DNA of 64,000 nucleotides, from the NCBI GenBank assembly GCA_014801785.1, contig JAAVDN010000009.1, positions 1 to 64,000 on the forward strand. The letters are read 5' to 3'. Source of the DNA: Bacteroides sp. GTDB lineage: Bacteria; Bacteroidota; Bacteroidia; Bacteroidales; Muribaculaceae. This document shows positions 8,298-16,020 of this stretch, in pieces (position 1 is the stretch's first letter; the number at the start of each line of letters is the position of its first letter). A model generated the notes under the pieces. That model did not search any database. It saw only the letters and a list, made by a program, of their open reading frames with translations, and had not been told where the DNA came from. Position numbers and translations under genes: made by a program.

Positions 8298-8328
8298 AAT
8301 TGTATTTAATATTATGACACTGCTTTCA

Positions 8329-8772
8329 TCACTTTAGATCAAACGTCAACTCGCAATAGATAACCTCGCACACTGCCAGGAGGGTTTTGATTGAAAGAGG
8401 AATGACATATTTACGACCATCTGCTTCTTCTTTCAGGCGTTCAAGATCTTCGGGTACCAAAGATTTGGGCGGTGTATAATGGACTCCAGTCTTTCGATAG
8501 ACCAACTTATGATCAACTTTATATCGTTTCATAAGAAGATCCAATACCTTGTGAACGTCCAGCACAGATTCAGGATAGAAGCGATCCTCCGTGGCCATAT
8601 CCGTCATCACGAACTTCAAGTTCATATCCTGACAGAATAAAATTAAATTTTGGACTGGATAGTTGCTTCTTGCTAACTCTATGGATTGTACGGCATAAGG
8701 TGTCAAACTCCCTGTATAGGCAGCTCCGTTGGTAGCGGTTTTAATTCTATTTGCAAGTTGTTCCTGATTCAT
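8329..8772 (-). CDS. Hypothetical protein, possibly helix-turn-helix
   Basis: The 147-residue product contains two stretches that read like helix-turn-helix units (MNQEQLANRIKTATNGAAYT and LDLLMKRYKVDHKLVYRKTG). DNA binding is an inference from this pattern only. It overlaps the upstream gene by ATGA. Confidence 0.5.
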   Translation of the reverse strand: MNQEQLANRIKTATNGAAYTGSLTPYAVQSIELARSNYPVQNLILFCQDMNLKFVMTDMATEDRFYPESVLDVHKVLDLLMKRYKVDHKLVYRKTGVHYTPPKSLVPEDLERLKEEADGRKYVIPLSIKTLLAVCEVIYCELTFDLK

Positions 8773-9116
8773 CTATGAATAGTCTGTTTGATCGTGTTCA
8801 CTATCTTAATAACGTCGTCTTTGACCGATTTGTATGAAAACTTATCGGTCGATTGGCATTTGTCGATAAGAACTTCCAATTCTCCGCTGGCGTCATTCAG
8901 GTCAGACACATTATCTGTCATCGCATCATTGACCGCAGACCACTGTAGTGATTCTGGCCGGTTGTCAAGAGCTTCTTCCTCTTCATCGGCACATCTCTGA
9001 ACATCAGATTGAGCTTTCTGAAGAATTGTCAGGGCCTCTGCTTTTTCAACCGGGTCTCTCAGTCTTGCCAAGCCGTCAAGAACGGCATGAAGAACATTTC
9101 GCCTTTGTCTATTCAT
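8769..9116 (-). CDS. Helical hypothetical protein
   Basis: The 115-residue product is predicted helical and may form a coiled coil (VEKAEALTILQKAQSDVQRC). It is the first gene behind the promoter-like element at 9138-9170. Function unknown. Confidence 0.6.
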   Translation of the reverse strand: MNRQRRNVLHAVLDGLARLRDPVEKAEALTILQKAQSDVQRCADEEEEALDNRPESLQWSAVNDAMTDNVSDLNDASGELEVLIDKCQSTDKFSYKSVKDDVIKIVNTIKQTIHR

Positions 9117-9137
9117 ATTGGTTGGTAGTTACTGAAA

Positions 9138-9170
9138 GACACTGCAAAATTACAAAAATTCTACAGTGTC
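9138..9170 (-). promoter_or_regulatory. Promoter -7 box inside an inverted repeat
   Basis: On the minus strand TAATTTTG (9145-9152) matches the bacteroidetal -7 box TAnnTTTG. It lies between the arms of a 7-base inverted repeat (GACACTG at 9138-9144 and CAGTGTC at 9164-9170), so a dimeric repressor could cover it. No good TTTG -33 box is seen at the spacing used by the other promoters here. Confidence 0.5.
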
Positions 9171-9205
9171 TCCCAGAGTTATTTAACTTAGATGTTAATA
9201 GATAT

Positions 9206-9784
9206 TCATTCACAGATTATTAACTCTTTGGCATAGGGGAGCGTTGAAATCCATTCACAGAACAATCTCCATTCCGGGAGTTTGTGATTTTTGCGCTGAA
9301 GGTATATTGTGCGAAGCTGCTCATAGTTGGTGGAAACTCGCATAAAGAGCATAATACCTTGCGGACAGTTTGAGAGGACTGTCATAAAGTTTTCTTCAGT
9401 CTTATTCTCATTGTATGCTTGGATAAGCCGCTTCATTTGGTTAATGGTTGTCTGAGTAACATACTGGTTACAGCATTTGTCGAAATCCATCTGCATCAGA
9501 CGGTGCATCTTGGATGATGAGGTCACAATATCAAACCAATGATAACGCTGCATCTCCGGCGAGATATAGTTAGGATATTCAATATCGAAGCTGACGCGAA
9601 TACCAGTGCGGAAATTAGCATGACACCTTACTTCACCTTTGGAGGCCTGACAGAGCTTTTTAGCACGTCCAAGACTGGCTTCAAACTCTTCTTTGGTGTA
9701 CTGAGGGAGTTCCAGTCTCATTGCATTACGGCAGGCTATTATCGACTCTTCCAAGTCATACACTTTTACATTTGTTACTTTCAT
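9206..9784 (-). CDS. Hypothetical protein
   Basis: The 192-residue product is soluble and mixed alpha/beta (RCHANFRTGIRVSFDIEYPN in the middle, helical C-terminal half). No domain was recognised. Confidence 0.6.
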   Translation of the reverse strand: MKVTNVKVYDLEESIIACRNAMRLELPQYTKEEFEASLGRAKKLCQASKGEVRCHANFRTGIRVSFDIEYPNYISPEMQRYHWFDIVTSSSKMHRLMQMDFDKCCNQYVTQTTINQMKRLIQAYNENKTEENFMTVLSNCPQGIMLFMRVSTNYEQLRTIYLQRKNHKLPEWRLFCEWISTLPYAKELIICE

Positions 9785-9832
9785 ATTTATTAGTTGCTAT
9801 TTTCAGTTGCGTTTATCAGGTATAACATAATA

Positions 9833-9876
9833 GAGGGATTAACCTCTCATCATTTGTAAAAAAAAGTTAATCCCTC
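9833..9876. terminator. Hairpin, possible terminator
   Basis: An 11-base-pair perfect stem (GAGGGATTAAC paired with GTTAATCCCTC) lies just after the stop of 9881-10216. The T run is on the plus-strand side, so termination of the minus-strand unit is plausible but not certain. Confidence 0.45.
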
Positions 9877-9880
9877 ATTT

Positions 9881-10216
9881 TTATCGCCGGTTGTCCGGAT
9901 CCCAGCCGAAGCAGACCATAACAAAGCCGAAAAGAAATCCAAGAAAAACCAAGGACATCAGACCACTTACCACCTTATCCCAAAAAGGTTGATCCTCAAA
10001 AACGAGGAAACCACCACAAAAGAAGTACCATATCCATCCGATAGCATACAGTACCAAAACCAGGACGCCGAGACCGATAAGGCCCATGATGCAATACATC
10101 ACTATCTTGGAAATCTTCTTTTCAGTGCTTCCTTCCGGCGCCGATTCCTCTACCTGGTTAAAGATGTGATATAGAATACCGCAAACAAGATATGCGGCCA
10201 ATATTATCCAGCCCAT
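9881..10216 (-). CDS. Small integral membrane protein
   Basis: The 111-residue product has three hydrophobic segments: about residues 2-18 (IILAAYLVCGILYHIF), 38-68 (IVMYCIMGLIGLGVLVLVLY) and 83-104 (GLMSLVFLGFLFGFVMVCF). It should sit in the inner membrane. Candidate roles such as superinfection exclusion are speculation. It begins one base after the stop of the upstream gene. Confidence 0.65.
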   Translation of the reverse strand: MGWIILAAYLVCGILYHIFNQVEESAPEGSTEKKISKIVMYCIMGLIGLGVLVLVLYAIGWIWYFFCGGFLVFEDQPFWDKVVSGLMSLVFLGFLFGFVMVCFGWDPDNRR

Positions 10217-10217
10217 A

Positions 10218-10607
10218 TTATTCGATTAAGTTTTCGTAAATACATCTCATGCAACAGTCACCAATGGCTTCTGACTCCAGACGAGCGATTACTTCAGGAT
10301 CCTCATGGCTACCCCATTCACGGAACAGTCTCATGGATTTTCTCTTTTTGAGATAGGTGCCGAAACACTCCAGTTGATTATGTTTCAGTTTGAAAGAAAT
10401 TGTGACGCGGTTCCCATTATTGTCAAGCCAAAAGACACGTTGATTCTGAAGAAATACAGCCACACTGAATGGCACTGTATCCGGGGATAACCCCATCTTC
10501 CGCAACATAATCTTTCCTTCATTGTGGTCTCCGAAGAATCCTCTTATAAGTTCATTGATGTAAAAACCCTTTACTCTGGTTGAATCATTGGTTTGTTTCT
10601 TTTTCAT
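10218..10607 (-). CDS. Hypothetical protein
   Basis: The 129-residue product is basic at the N terminus and has a beta-rich centre (QRVFWLDNNGNRVTISFKLK) and two cysteine pairs near the end (CCMRC). No function was recognised. Confidence 0.6.
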   Translation of the reverse strand: MKKKQTNDSTRVKGFYINELIRGFFGDHNEGKIMLRKMGLSPDTVPFSVAVFLQNQRVFWLDNNGNRVTISFKLKHNQLECFGTYLKKRKSMRLFREWGSHEDPEVIARLESEAIGDCCMRCIYENLIE

Positions 10608-10626
10608 TATTATTTATTGACGATAC

Positions 10627-11046
10627 TCACTGTTGGTCATCAATATTGTCATAGACCCACTCTGCAATTTCACAGGTTTCAGGATGTATGCAACAAAGGA
10701 GGTCTGCAAGGTAATCACCTGATGTCTCTGAAGTATAGAGTTCCACTTTGTCTATCATGCCGGAATCAGTATCATCGTACCATTTGATGAAGAAGCAGAC
10801 TCCGACATAATCTCCTTCAGTTTCCATGTGGCTTCTGTCAAGTTCGACCTCACACGATATAATAGTGCAGTCATCCTCATATTCCACATCACGGTCATAT
10901 TTCTGAAGTTGGCCCCATAACTCATCAAAAGATTTGGAGCATGAGGTGGCTTCCTGAATGGGCTTTTTAGCCTCTTCATAAGCTTCTCGATTAAAGTTGG
11001 CATTGAACAGTTTTTGCTGTTCTGGCGTGAGCTTAATCTCTTTCAT
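10627..11046 (-). CDS. Acidic hypothetical protein
   Basis: The start at 11046 (MKEIKLTPEQQKLFNANF) has a GAGGAA ribosome binding site and overlaps the upstream gene by 14 bases. The track ORF extends 92 residues further into that gene and is unlikely. The product of about 139 residues is acidic and beta-rich in its second half. Function unknown. Confidence 0.6.
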   Translation of the reverse strand: MKEIKLTPEQQKLFNANFNREAYEEAKKPIQEATSCSKSFDELWGQLQKYDRDVEYEDDCTIISCEVELDRSHMETEGDYVGVCFFIKWYDDTDSGMIDKVELYTSETSGDYLADLLCCIHPETCEIAEWVYDNIDDQQ

Positions 11047-11404
11047 ATATTCCTCTACTGTATTCATTAGATAAATCAAATATACGATCAAGTGCAAAAC
11101 GCATTTGTTCCGCATATTCGTATAATTCTTCCTTAGATAATTCTTTACGCTGCCAAGGCAACATGTCCTGATACCAACACACATCGGTCTCTTCCGTAAT
11201 AAGGCCCAACCTCTCCCAATCTGTTGGCTTATCTTCTGGTAGAACATCCCTCCAAAAATTAATTTTATCGCCAGGGAGATATTCTTTACCGAGACTTGTT
11301 TTCCGAGCCTGTTCTTTGGCAAGCATTAAGGCTTTATCTTCAGACCGAGCATTGACCTCTATCTCTTTCCAGTATGTTTCAACTATCTTAAATGTCCGTT
11401 TCAT
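11033..11404 (-). CDS. Hypothetical protein
   Basis: The 123-residue product starts with a short beta domain (KRTFKIVETYWKEIEVNARS) and ends with a charged helix (ELYEYAEQMRFALDRIFDLS). It is coupled to the upstream gene by ATGA. No family was recognised. Confidence 0.6.
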   Translation of the reverse strand: MKRTFKIVETYWKEIEVNARSEDKALMLAKEQARKTSLGKEYLPGDKINFWRDVLPEDKPTDWERLGLITEETDVCWYQDMLPWQRKELSKEELYEYAEQMRFALDRIFDLSNEYSRGIYERD

Positions 11405-11673
11405 ATATTTATCTCTGTCGTTTGTCTTACTTCCCCTGAGTACCGATGGGCACGGAGTCCGCGAACAAAACTTTCAGCTGGGATCTGTTTAAGCACCTTC
11501 TCAGAATATGTTGTTACCACATATTCCGCTATTGTTATATTGTAGAAGCAACAGTTGGTCTTGGCCTTTTTACAAGGACGATTGCTTGTGGTAAAAGGGC
11601 ACTCCTTACAACATTCTTTCAGTCGGATTGTGAGATTCTCGTGATACGCTTCCCCAGCACTACTCTGATTCAT
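11401..11673 (-). CDS. Cys-rich hypothetical protein
   Basis: The 90-residue product has a dense cysteine cluster (CCKEC, CKK, CCFY between about residues 21 and 43) that could bind zinc or an iron-sulfur cluster. It overlaps both neighbours by ATGA. Confidence 0.6.
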   Translation of the reverse strand: MNQSSAGEAYHENLTIRLKECCKECPFTTSNRPCKKAKTNCCFYNITIAEYVVTTYSEKVLKQIPAESFVRGLRAHRYSGEVRQTTEINI

Positions 11674-11852
11674 ACGTTTATGACTTTAGAGTATCGTAGA
11701 GTGCCGTTATAACCGCGCCGTCTCAATTCGGCAAAGAGGTTATCATCTGTGAAGTCGGCGAGAGTGAGAGTGGCTTTGTTGCCTTGCTGGGGAATGTAAT
11801 CTTCCGGACGGGTTTCAGATGTTGATTTGGTAGTGCCCTTTTTAGCTGCCAT
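11670..11852 (-). CDS. Very small conserved-looking protein
   Basis: The 60-residue product ends with LADFTDDNLFAELRRRGYNG, a short motif I associate with small proteins in many Bacteroidales mobile elements. The N-terminal third is a polar Thr/Ser/Lys tail. Function unknown. Confidence 0.6.
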   Translation of the reverse strand: MAAKKGTTKSTSETRPEDYIPQQGNKATLTLADFTDDNLFAELRRRGYNGTLRYSKVINV

Positions 11853-11864
11853 GTTATTTAGATA

Positions 11865-12803
11865 TTAGAGGGTTGAACGATAGTTTTCCAGATACTCCAG
11901 AATGTCGATCAGAGTTTCTGTATAGATATTTTCTCCGGCATTAGAAACTGGAGCGTCACAGTAGGTGGCGAATGTGATATAGAACTCCCGATCATTGTCT
12001 GCGATACCGATTGTGTCCGGCAATACTGATGTCGGGCCGGAGTCCTTTTCATAACAGATGTCGGGGTTTTCGTGACCAGTAATGTCATCCCAGAGGATTG
12101 TACGAGTCTTGGTTTGTTCACAGATGTCTTTGACAGTATAGAAAATGCTCTCGATGACCTCAGTGCGAATATTATACACACGCTCTGAATACTGGGAGTG
12201 GTAGGTCTGCTTAACGATTTTTATCCCCTTCAGCTCTTGTCTCAGGAGGTCAATTAGGCCCTTCACATTGTCCTTACATTCCTCCATATCGGCTATGAGG
12301 TCTTTCAGGTCATCAGGAGCGCCGTTTTTACCATGACCGTCCGGGCCTATCCACAGAGCTGTCTCTTCGTAGGGGTCATAACTGTTATAATACCCCTCAA
12401 CTGCATTAATAAACTCATCTGCATCTCCAGTCTCACACTCGACATAGAAACCGAAGTCCTGGCCGGCATTAGAATACTTGGAAAGATAGAGATCTACCTT
12501 ATCGTAGTTCTCACTGTGATTATGAACGCCCCAATCATCATCTTCGGCTATTGCTGTGACGCGATTGACAAATTCCTCAATGCGCTTTCTACGGAGTCCG
12601 AGGTCTTGAAGCTCCCAGGCTTCAACCTCTACTTCGGAAACGCCATTGCTGATTAGAATGATGGTGTCATCATAGAGACCTTTATCCGGGTCATCGGGAT
12701 TTCTCTTGATTTCAAGCACTTTGTAAGCACCTGAAGTTTTGTTTTCGGGATCTGACCACCAGACCTCTTTCCCATTAAAAAGGGTATTTGTGTTGTCGCT
12801 CAT
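11865..12803 (-). CDS. Hypothetical acidic protein
   Basis: The 312-residue product begins with a small domain (VWWSDPENKTSGAYKVLEI ... NGVSEVEVEAWEL, about residues 14-65) that resembles short stand-alone proteins in Bacteroidales elements. It continues with an acidic region and a helical middle (DLIADMEECKDNVKGLIDLL). It may be a fusion of such a module to a larger unknown domain. Confidence 0.6.
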   Translation of the reverse strand: MSDNTNTLFNGKEVWWSDPENKTSGAYKVLEIKRNPDDPDKGLYDDTIILISNGVSEVEVEAWELQDLGLRRKRIEEFVNRVTAIAEDDDWGVHNHSENYDKVDLYLSKYSNAGQDFGFYVECETGDADEFINAVEGYYNSYDPYEETALWIGPDGHGKNGAPDDLKDLIADMEECKDNVKGLIDLLRQELKGIKIVKQTYHSQYSERVYNIRTEVIESIFYTVKDICEQTKTRTILWDDITGHENPDICYEKDSGPTSVLPDTIGIADNDREFYITFATYCDAPVSNAGENIYTETLIDILEYLENYRSTL

Positions 12804-12818
12804 TGTTTTTGTATGATT

Positions 12819-13133
12819 TTAGTTTACTAAACTTACTGCTTGAAAGAGTAATGAAAAATTGGGTTTTTCATTTTCAAAAACCTCAGAAATGCAGTATATA
12901 TCTGTACCGATAGTAACATAGGCTCTTTCTCTGATATTGAGATTCATCGGTATCATTATTCCTTCCCGATACTTTAATCTGAGTTGATGATCCAGAATGT
13001 TTGATACGTTATGTGCCAGCATATTAAAGGTCACTGCATTTTCCAACACTCCATAAGAGTTATGGAAAAATTGAGGAATCATCGTATGAGTGCCGTCCTC
13101 AGATATTCTGATGATTTTTAAAATCTTATCCAT
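12819..13133 (-). CDS. Hypothetical protein
   Basis: The 104-residue product has no recognised motif. Its ATG overlaps the stop of the broken gene upstream as TAATG, which supports that gene having been functional and coupled to this one. Confidence 0.6.
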   Translation of the reverse strand: MDKILKIIRISEDGTHTMIPQFFHNSYGVLENAVTFNMLAHNVSNILDHQLRLKYREGIMIPMNLNIRERAYVTIGTDIYCISEVFENEKPNFSLLFQAVSLVN

Positions 13134-13377
13134 TATTTTTCAATTTTTAAGGTAGTTGGAATATCACCTATTTTGAGACGCATACCGGCTATAGCCTCCA
13201 TCGCATCTTCTATACTAAGTGATGAGGACATTAGGCATGGCATACCATGATCACCAACTGGGTCAGTGTAAATAAACTCTGCACCAGACCCATCACTAAA
13301 TAAAGTGATGGACTGGATTTTGCAGACGTTATAGGCTTCGCGGATTTTACGGATTATACGTTTTCAGGTATATTCAT
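13133..13377 (-). pseudogene. Small gene broken by a -1 frameshift
   Basis: An ATG at 13377 forms the usual ATGA overlap with the upstream gene but reads only MNIPENV before a stop. A shift of -1 in the GAAAAC run near 13366 opens a frame that runs without stops to 13133 (…IIRKIREAYNVCKIQSITLF…) and ends in a TAATG overlap with the next gene. The simplest reading is a one-base deletion in an 81-residue gene. A sequencing error or programmed frameshift are alternatives. It is absent from the ORF track. Confidence 0.6.
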
Positions 13378-13622
13378 CCATTGGGTTGTGATTTTAGAAT
13401 ATTCATTAACTTTGCGAAAGAATAAGTGCCTTTAAGCTCTCCGATATCTTCTCGATGACGGAGTTTAACTTCCCATTTATGGACGATAGTGCTATTATAA
13501 TCAATTTCTGGATATAATTCTTTATCGCCCATAAATGACATCAATTTGACAGTGGCGAGTTGGCTGTCAAATAAGGTTTGAGCTTCCTTATCAGTAGCCT
13601 TTAATATAAAATCGCTTTCCAT
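13374..13622 (-). CDS. Small hypothetical protein
   Basis: The 82-residue product is charged and mixed alpha/beta (KWEVKLRHREDIGELKGTYS). No function was recognised. It is coupled by ATGA to the broken gene downstream. Confidence 0.55.
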   Translation of the reverse strand: MESDFILKATDKEAQTLFDSQLATVKLMSFMGDKELYPEIDYNSTIVHKWEVKLRHREDIGELKGTYSFAKLMNILKSQPNG

Positions 13623-13640
13623 CTTTTTGTATTTGAAGTT

Positions 13641-14672
13641 TTACTTGCACCATTCTCTCTGCTTGGCTTCGATGTCGATATGGTTGGCGATCAAAAAGTC
13701 TTTCAGGACTCCGAAGAGCTTGTAGCCCTCAAAATCCTTGTCACTTACCAGATAGTTAAGATAAGCGATTGAAGCCTCCTGATTCATCTTCGGGAACACA
13801 CAGTCATGGAAGAGGATGAGGTTCTTCAATGTGAAGAAAGCACCGGCACCCTTATAGGCATCTTTGAAAGCCTTGGACTGCTCCATATCAAAGAACAGAC
13901 AGGTGGTTTTGACAGCCTGATAGAAGTTTGCGGCTGCCTTATGAAGTGCGCCGGGATTGCGGGTATTCTTGATTGATTTTACCAGTTTTTCAAGCGGAGC
14001 ATACACCTTTGTCTGAAGATCATCAACAAAGATGTCAGTGCCATCCAGACGGACGTAAGGAACACCTTTGCAACGGCGAATACGGAGCTTTCCGACAATC
14101 TCTTTAACGAGCTTGATATAGTCGGTTGCCATCTGGATTACCACGCCTCTGTTAAACCAGCGGTTACGTTCCGCATAGTTCTCTGGGTCATTGTTGAAGA
14201 GCTTGACCTGAACGCGCAGTTCTTCAACCACCATTTCCCACTGGTATTTGTAACCCTTACGGCGAAGAGCGGCAGTAAAACTGATAGGCTTGCCGGTCTT
14301 ATAGTCTTTTTCAGTCAGCATGTGAAAGACCTGAGCCATGATCCAGCGACGGAACAAACGGCGGTCAGGAATAGTACGGCTGGCTTTGATTGCTGCGAAT
14401 ATCGGGTCATCATCAGGAACTACTGAGAATTGACCATCATTGAGACGGCCGACCTCATAAGCACCGTTTGTGCCGCGAATAGAGAAGAGGTTGGCTACGT
14501 TGACACCGGCACTGCGGAGGGCTTCGATTTTGGCCTCTGCATCATTGAGTTTCTTGGCCGGGAATGTGGCGACGGGGATTGCAGCGACAGGGGCTATTAC
14601 TGCTACGACTTCAGGTGCGTTGATCTTGATGTTAGTGCCACACTTAGGGCATTTTACACTCAGTTTCTTCAT
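13641..14672 (-). CDS. Hypothetical protein with N-terminal zinc ribbon
   Basis: The 343-residue product starts with CPKC (about residues 8-11), then an Ala/Val/Pro-rich linker (about 20-40) and a large helical, basic domain (RRLFRRWIMAQVFHMLTEKD, RRKGYKYQWEMVVEELRVQV). Only one Cys pair of the ribbon is present, so zinc binding would need a partner. The helical body suggests nucleic acid or assembly contacts, but no family was recognised. It is one of the longer products of this block. Confidence 0.6.
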   Translation of the reverse strand: MKKLSVKCPKCGTNIKINAPEVVAVIAPVAAIPVATFPAKKLNDAEAKIEALRSAGVNVANLFSIRGTNGAYEVGRLNDGQFSVVPDDDPIFAAIKASRTIPDRRLFRRWIMAQVFHMLTEKDYKTGKPISFTAALRRKGYKYQWEMVVEELRVQVKLFNNDPENYAERNRWFNRGVVIQMATDYIKLVKEIVGKLRIRRCKGVPYVRLDGTDIFVDDLQTKVYAPLEKLVKSIKNTRNPGALHKAAANFYQAVKTTCLFFDMEQSKAFKDAYKGAGAFFTLKNLILFHDCVFPKMNQEASIAYLNYLVSDKDFEGYKLFGVLKDFLIANHIDIEAKQREWCK

Positions 14673-14690
14673 TTTGATATTATTTTAATG

Positions 14691-15152
14691 TTATTTATTT
14701 TCAGTTTTAGGTTCGACCCATTCTTTAAGAATAATGAGGTCTTTCACGTTAGGGCTTTGCCAGAACCATTTGTCCTTGGCAAATTCATCCCATTTCAGAG
14801 AGCCGTTCAAAATCATTATCAGAACATAAAGTTCCAACTTAATCTGAGCTGTTTCCCTTGGCTCTCCATAAAGCATATCATCATCTGTCAGTTCGTGTTC
14901 TGGAAGAGCGTTAAAGTATCTGTACCTTTTGTTATCGCTTCTTTCAGAGGGCAAGCTGTGCTGATAGCGGAGAAACAGTTGAGTGATGGTTAACAGAGGG
15001 TCAAGGGAGGCTTCAAGTCCCAATTCACCTTCATATTCACCATTCTTGATGACATATTTGCCATCAATTTTTAGACTCCTTTGCTGAAAGTCAATATGGA
15101 ACTTTGCTCCATTTTGAACTTTTGCTATTGCTTCATAATAGATGGTTTGCAT
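14691..15152 (-). CDS. Hypothetical protein
   Basis: The 153-residue product starts with a beta-rich part (KFHIDFQQRSLKIDGKYVIK) and is acidic in the middle. It is the first gene downstream of the RNA array and reverse transcriptase on the same strand, so it may share their transcript. Whether it works with the RT is unknown. Confidence 0.6.
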   Translation of the reverse strand: MQTIYYEAIAKVQNGAKFHIDFQQRSLKIDGKYVIKNGEYEGELGLEASLDPLLTITQLFLRYQHSLPSERSDNKRYRYFNALPEHELTDDDMLYGEPRETAQIKLELYVLIMILNGSLKWDEFAKDKWFWQSPNVKDLIILKEWVEPKTENK

Positions 15153-15180
15153 TTGATTTGTTAGTTAAAAAATTATAATC

Positions 15181-15360
15181 TCATTGGCTTGGCACATTTC
15201 TTTACTGAGTCGATTGTAGAGCTTGGATAGACTGGTACCGAATCGACAAAGCCAGGTGGTTAACCTGGCTTTGTCGCTTTTGGATCCAGTATTACATCCA
15301 GCTCTTTATAAATTGCCAGTCTTGATTATGTTCCTTTGTGCTGAGGTTGTATAGTTCTCA
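15181..15360 (-). ncRNA. RT-array RNA unit 1
   Basis: This is the unit farthest from the RT. Its hairpin (15219-15304) is nested: an outer GAGCTTGGAT/ATCCAGCTC stem, a middle ACTGG..CC/GG..CCAGT stem and a perfect 14-base-pair inner stem (CGACAAAGCCAGGT) with a 5-base loop. In the RT sense the 3' box (CAATCGACTCAGTAAAG) follows the closing stem. The hairpin sequence is unrelated to those of the other units. Confidence 0.6.
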
Positions 15361-15530
15361 AAAACAATGATGCGTTTCTTTATTGTACTGATGGAATCCA
15401 GACGGATGACTCAGGTAGAACCGGCGTGAGAGCCTGATAAGGATTGAAACGCCGGTTCTACCTGAGTCATATTGACAATCTGGATGACTGAATTTTGCTT
15501 TCTTGAACCATAATGTCGCATTACTAAGCT
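15361..15530 (-). ncRNA. RT-array RNA unit 2
   Basis: The hairpin (15396-15485) has a perfect 21-base-pair inner stem (arms 15406-15426 and 15450-15470) with a 23-base loop and an outer 7-base-pair stem (ATCCAGA/TCTGGAT). In the RT sense the conserved box reads CATCAGTACAATAAAG right after the outer stem. The longest stem of the array. Confidence 0.65.
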
Positions 15531-15698
15531 ACTGAAGATGATGTGGTATATTTCTTTAGCTGTCTGATGTCGGGGCTTTATGGCTGCCGCTGGAGGGTAG
15601 GTATGGCCTACAGCGGCAGCTTAATGAAGCCCAAACTAAATTTATCATCTCTCAGGTTGCCGCCATATACTTGGCTTATAATATCTGTCATGTCAGTG
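15531..15698 (-). ncRNA. RT-array RNA unit 3
   Basis: The hairpin (15573-15632) has a perfect 10-base-pair stem (GCTGCCGCTG/CAGCGGCAGC) and an outer GGGCTT/AAGCCC stem; the loop can form a small TAGG/CCTA pairing. The 3' box in the RT sense is CATCAGACAGCTAAAG. The 5' flank contains a TATATGGCGG segment comparable to ATGCGG or ATGCGA in units 4 and 2. Confidence 0.65.
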
Positions 15699-15866
15699 AT
15701 ATGTCGCTTTATTAGTTTGATATTCTACAGAATATCTCAGATGGGCCAGTGAAAGTCATCTCTGACAAGAGATGATGGAACTTGGCCCATCTTGGCATCT
15801 TCTGTATAATTAAATGATTGACCCTTCAGATAAGACCGCATATTCGGTAATTGATAGTCAGACAAT
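15699..15866 (-). ncRNA. RT-array RNA unit 4
   Basis: The hairpin (15726-15806) has three stacked stems: TACAGAA/TTCTGTA outside, AGATGGGCCA/TGGCCCATCT in the middle and TCATCTCT/AGAGATGA inside with a 4-base loop. The 3' box in the RT sense is the most diverged (TATCAAACTAATAAAG). Confidence 0.6.
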
Positions 15867-16020
15867 ATCGTGTGTTACTTTAGATGTTCGATGTCAGAAG
15901 GATCCTGCCATACTGTTGGCCACGGAAAGCGATAGCTCCTGGCCCACAGTAGGGTTGTTGATCCTTCACTGAAAAGATTGTCGTTCTATCAGTCATTGCA
16001 CACTCAATCTATACTTTATA
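15867..16020 (-). ncRNA. RT-array RNA unit 5, next to the RT gene
   Basis: This unit begins directly after the RT stop codon. The hairpin (15897-15967) has an 8-base-pair outer stem (GAAGGATC/GATCCTTC), an ACTGT-GGCC/GGCC-ACAGT stem with one unpaired base on each side, and an AGC/GCT tip. The 3' box in the RT sense is CATCGAACATCTAAAG. Its position suggests the array is transcribed with the RT message. Confidence 0.6.

Noticed and set aside
14430-14993. Plus-strand ORF of 187 codons
   Set aside because: It is antisense to the zinc-ribbon gene 13641-14672 and the next gene, both with normal coupling.
15219-15967. Hairpins as ordinary terminators
   Set aside because: They have no T runs, are five in a row without genes between them, and share a downstream box.
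15181-16020. The tandem hairpins as a CRISPR array
   Set aside because: The repeated unit is a diverged frame of 160-180 bases with unique hairpins; there are no short identical repeats and no cas genes.
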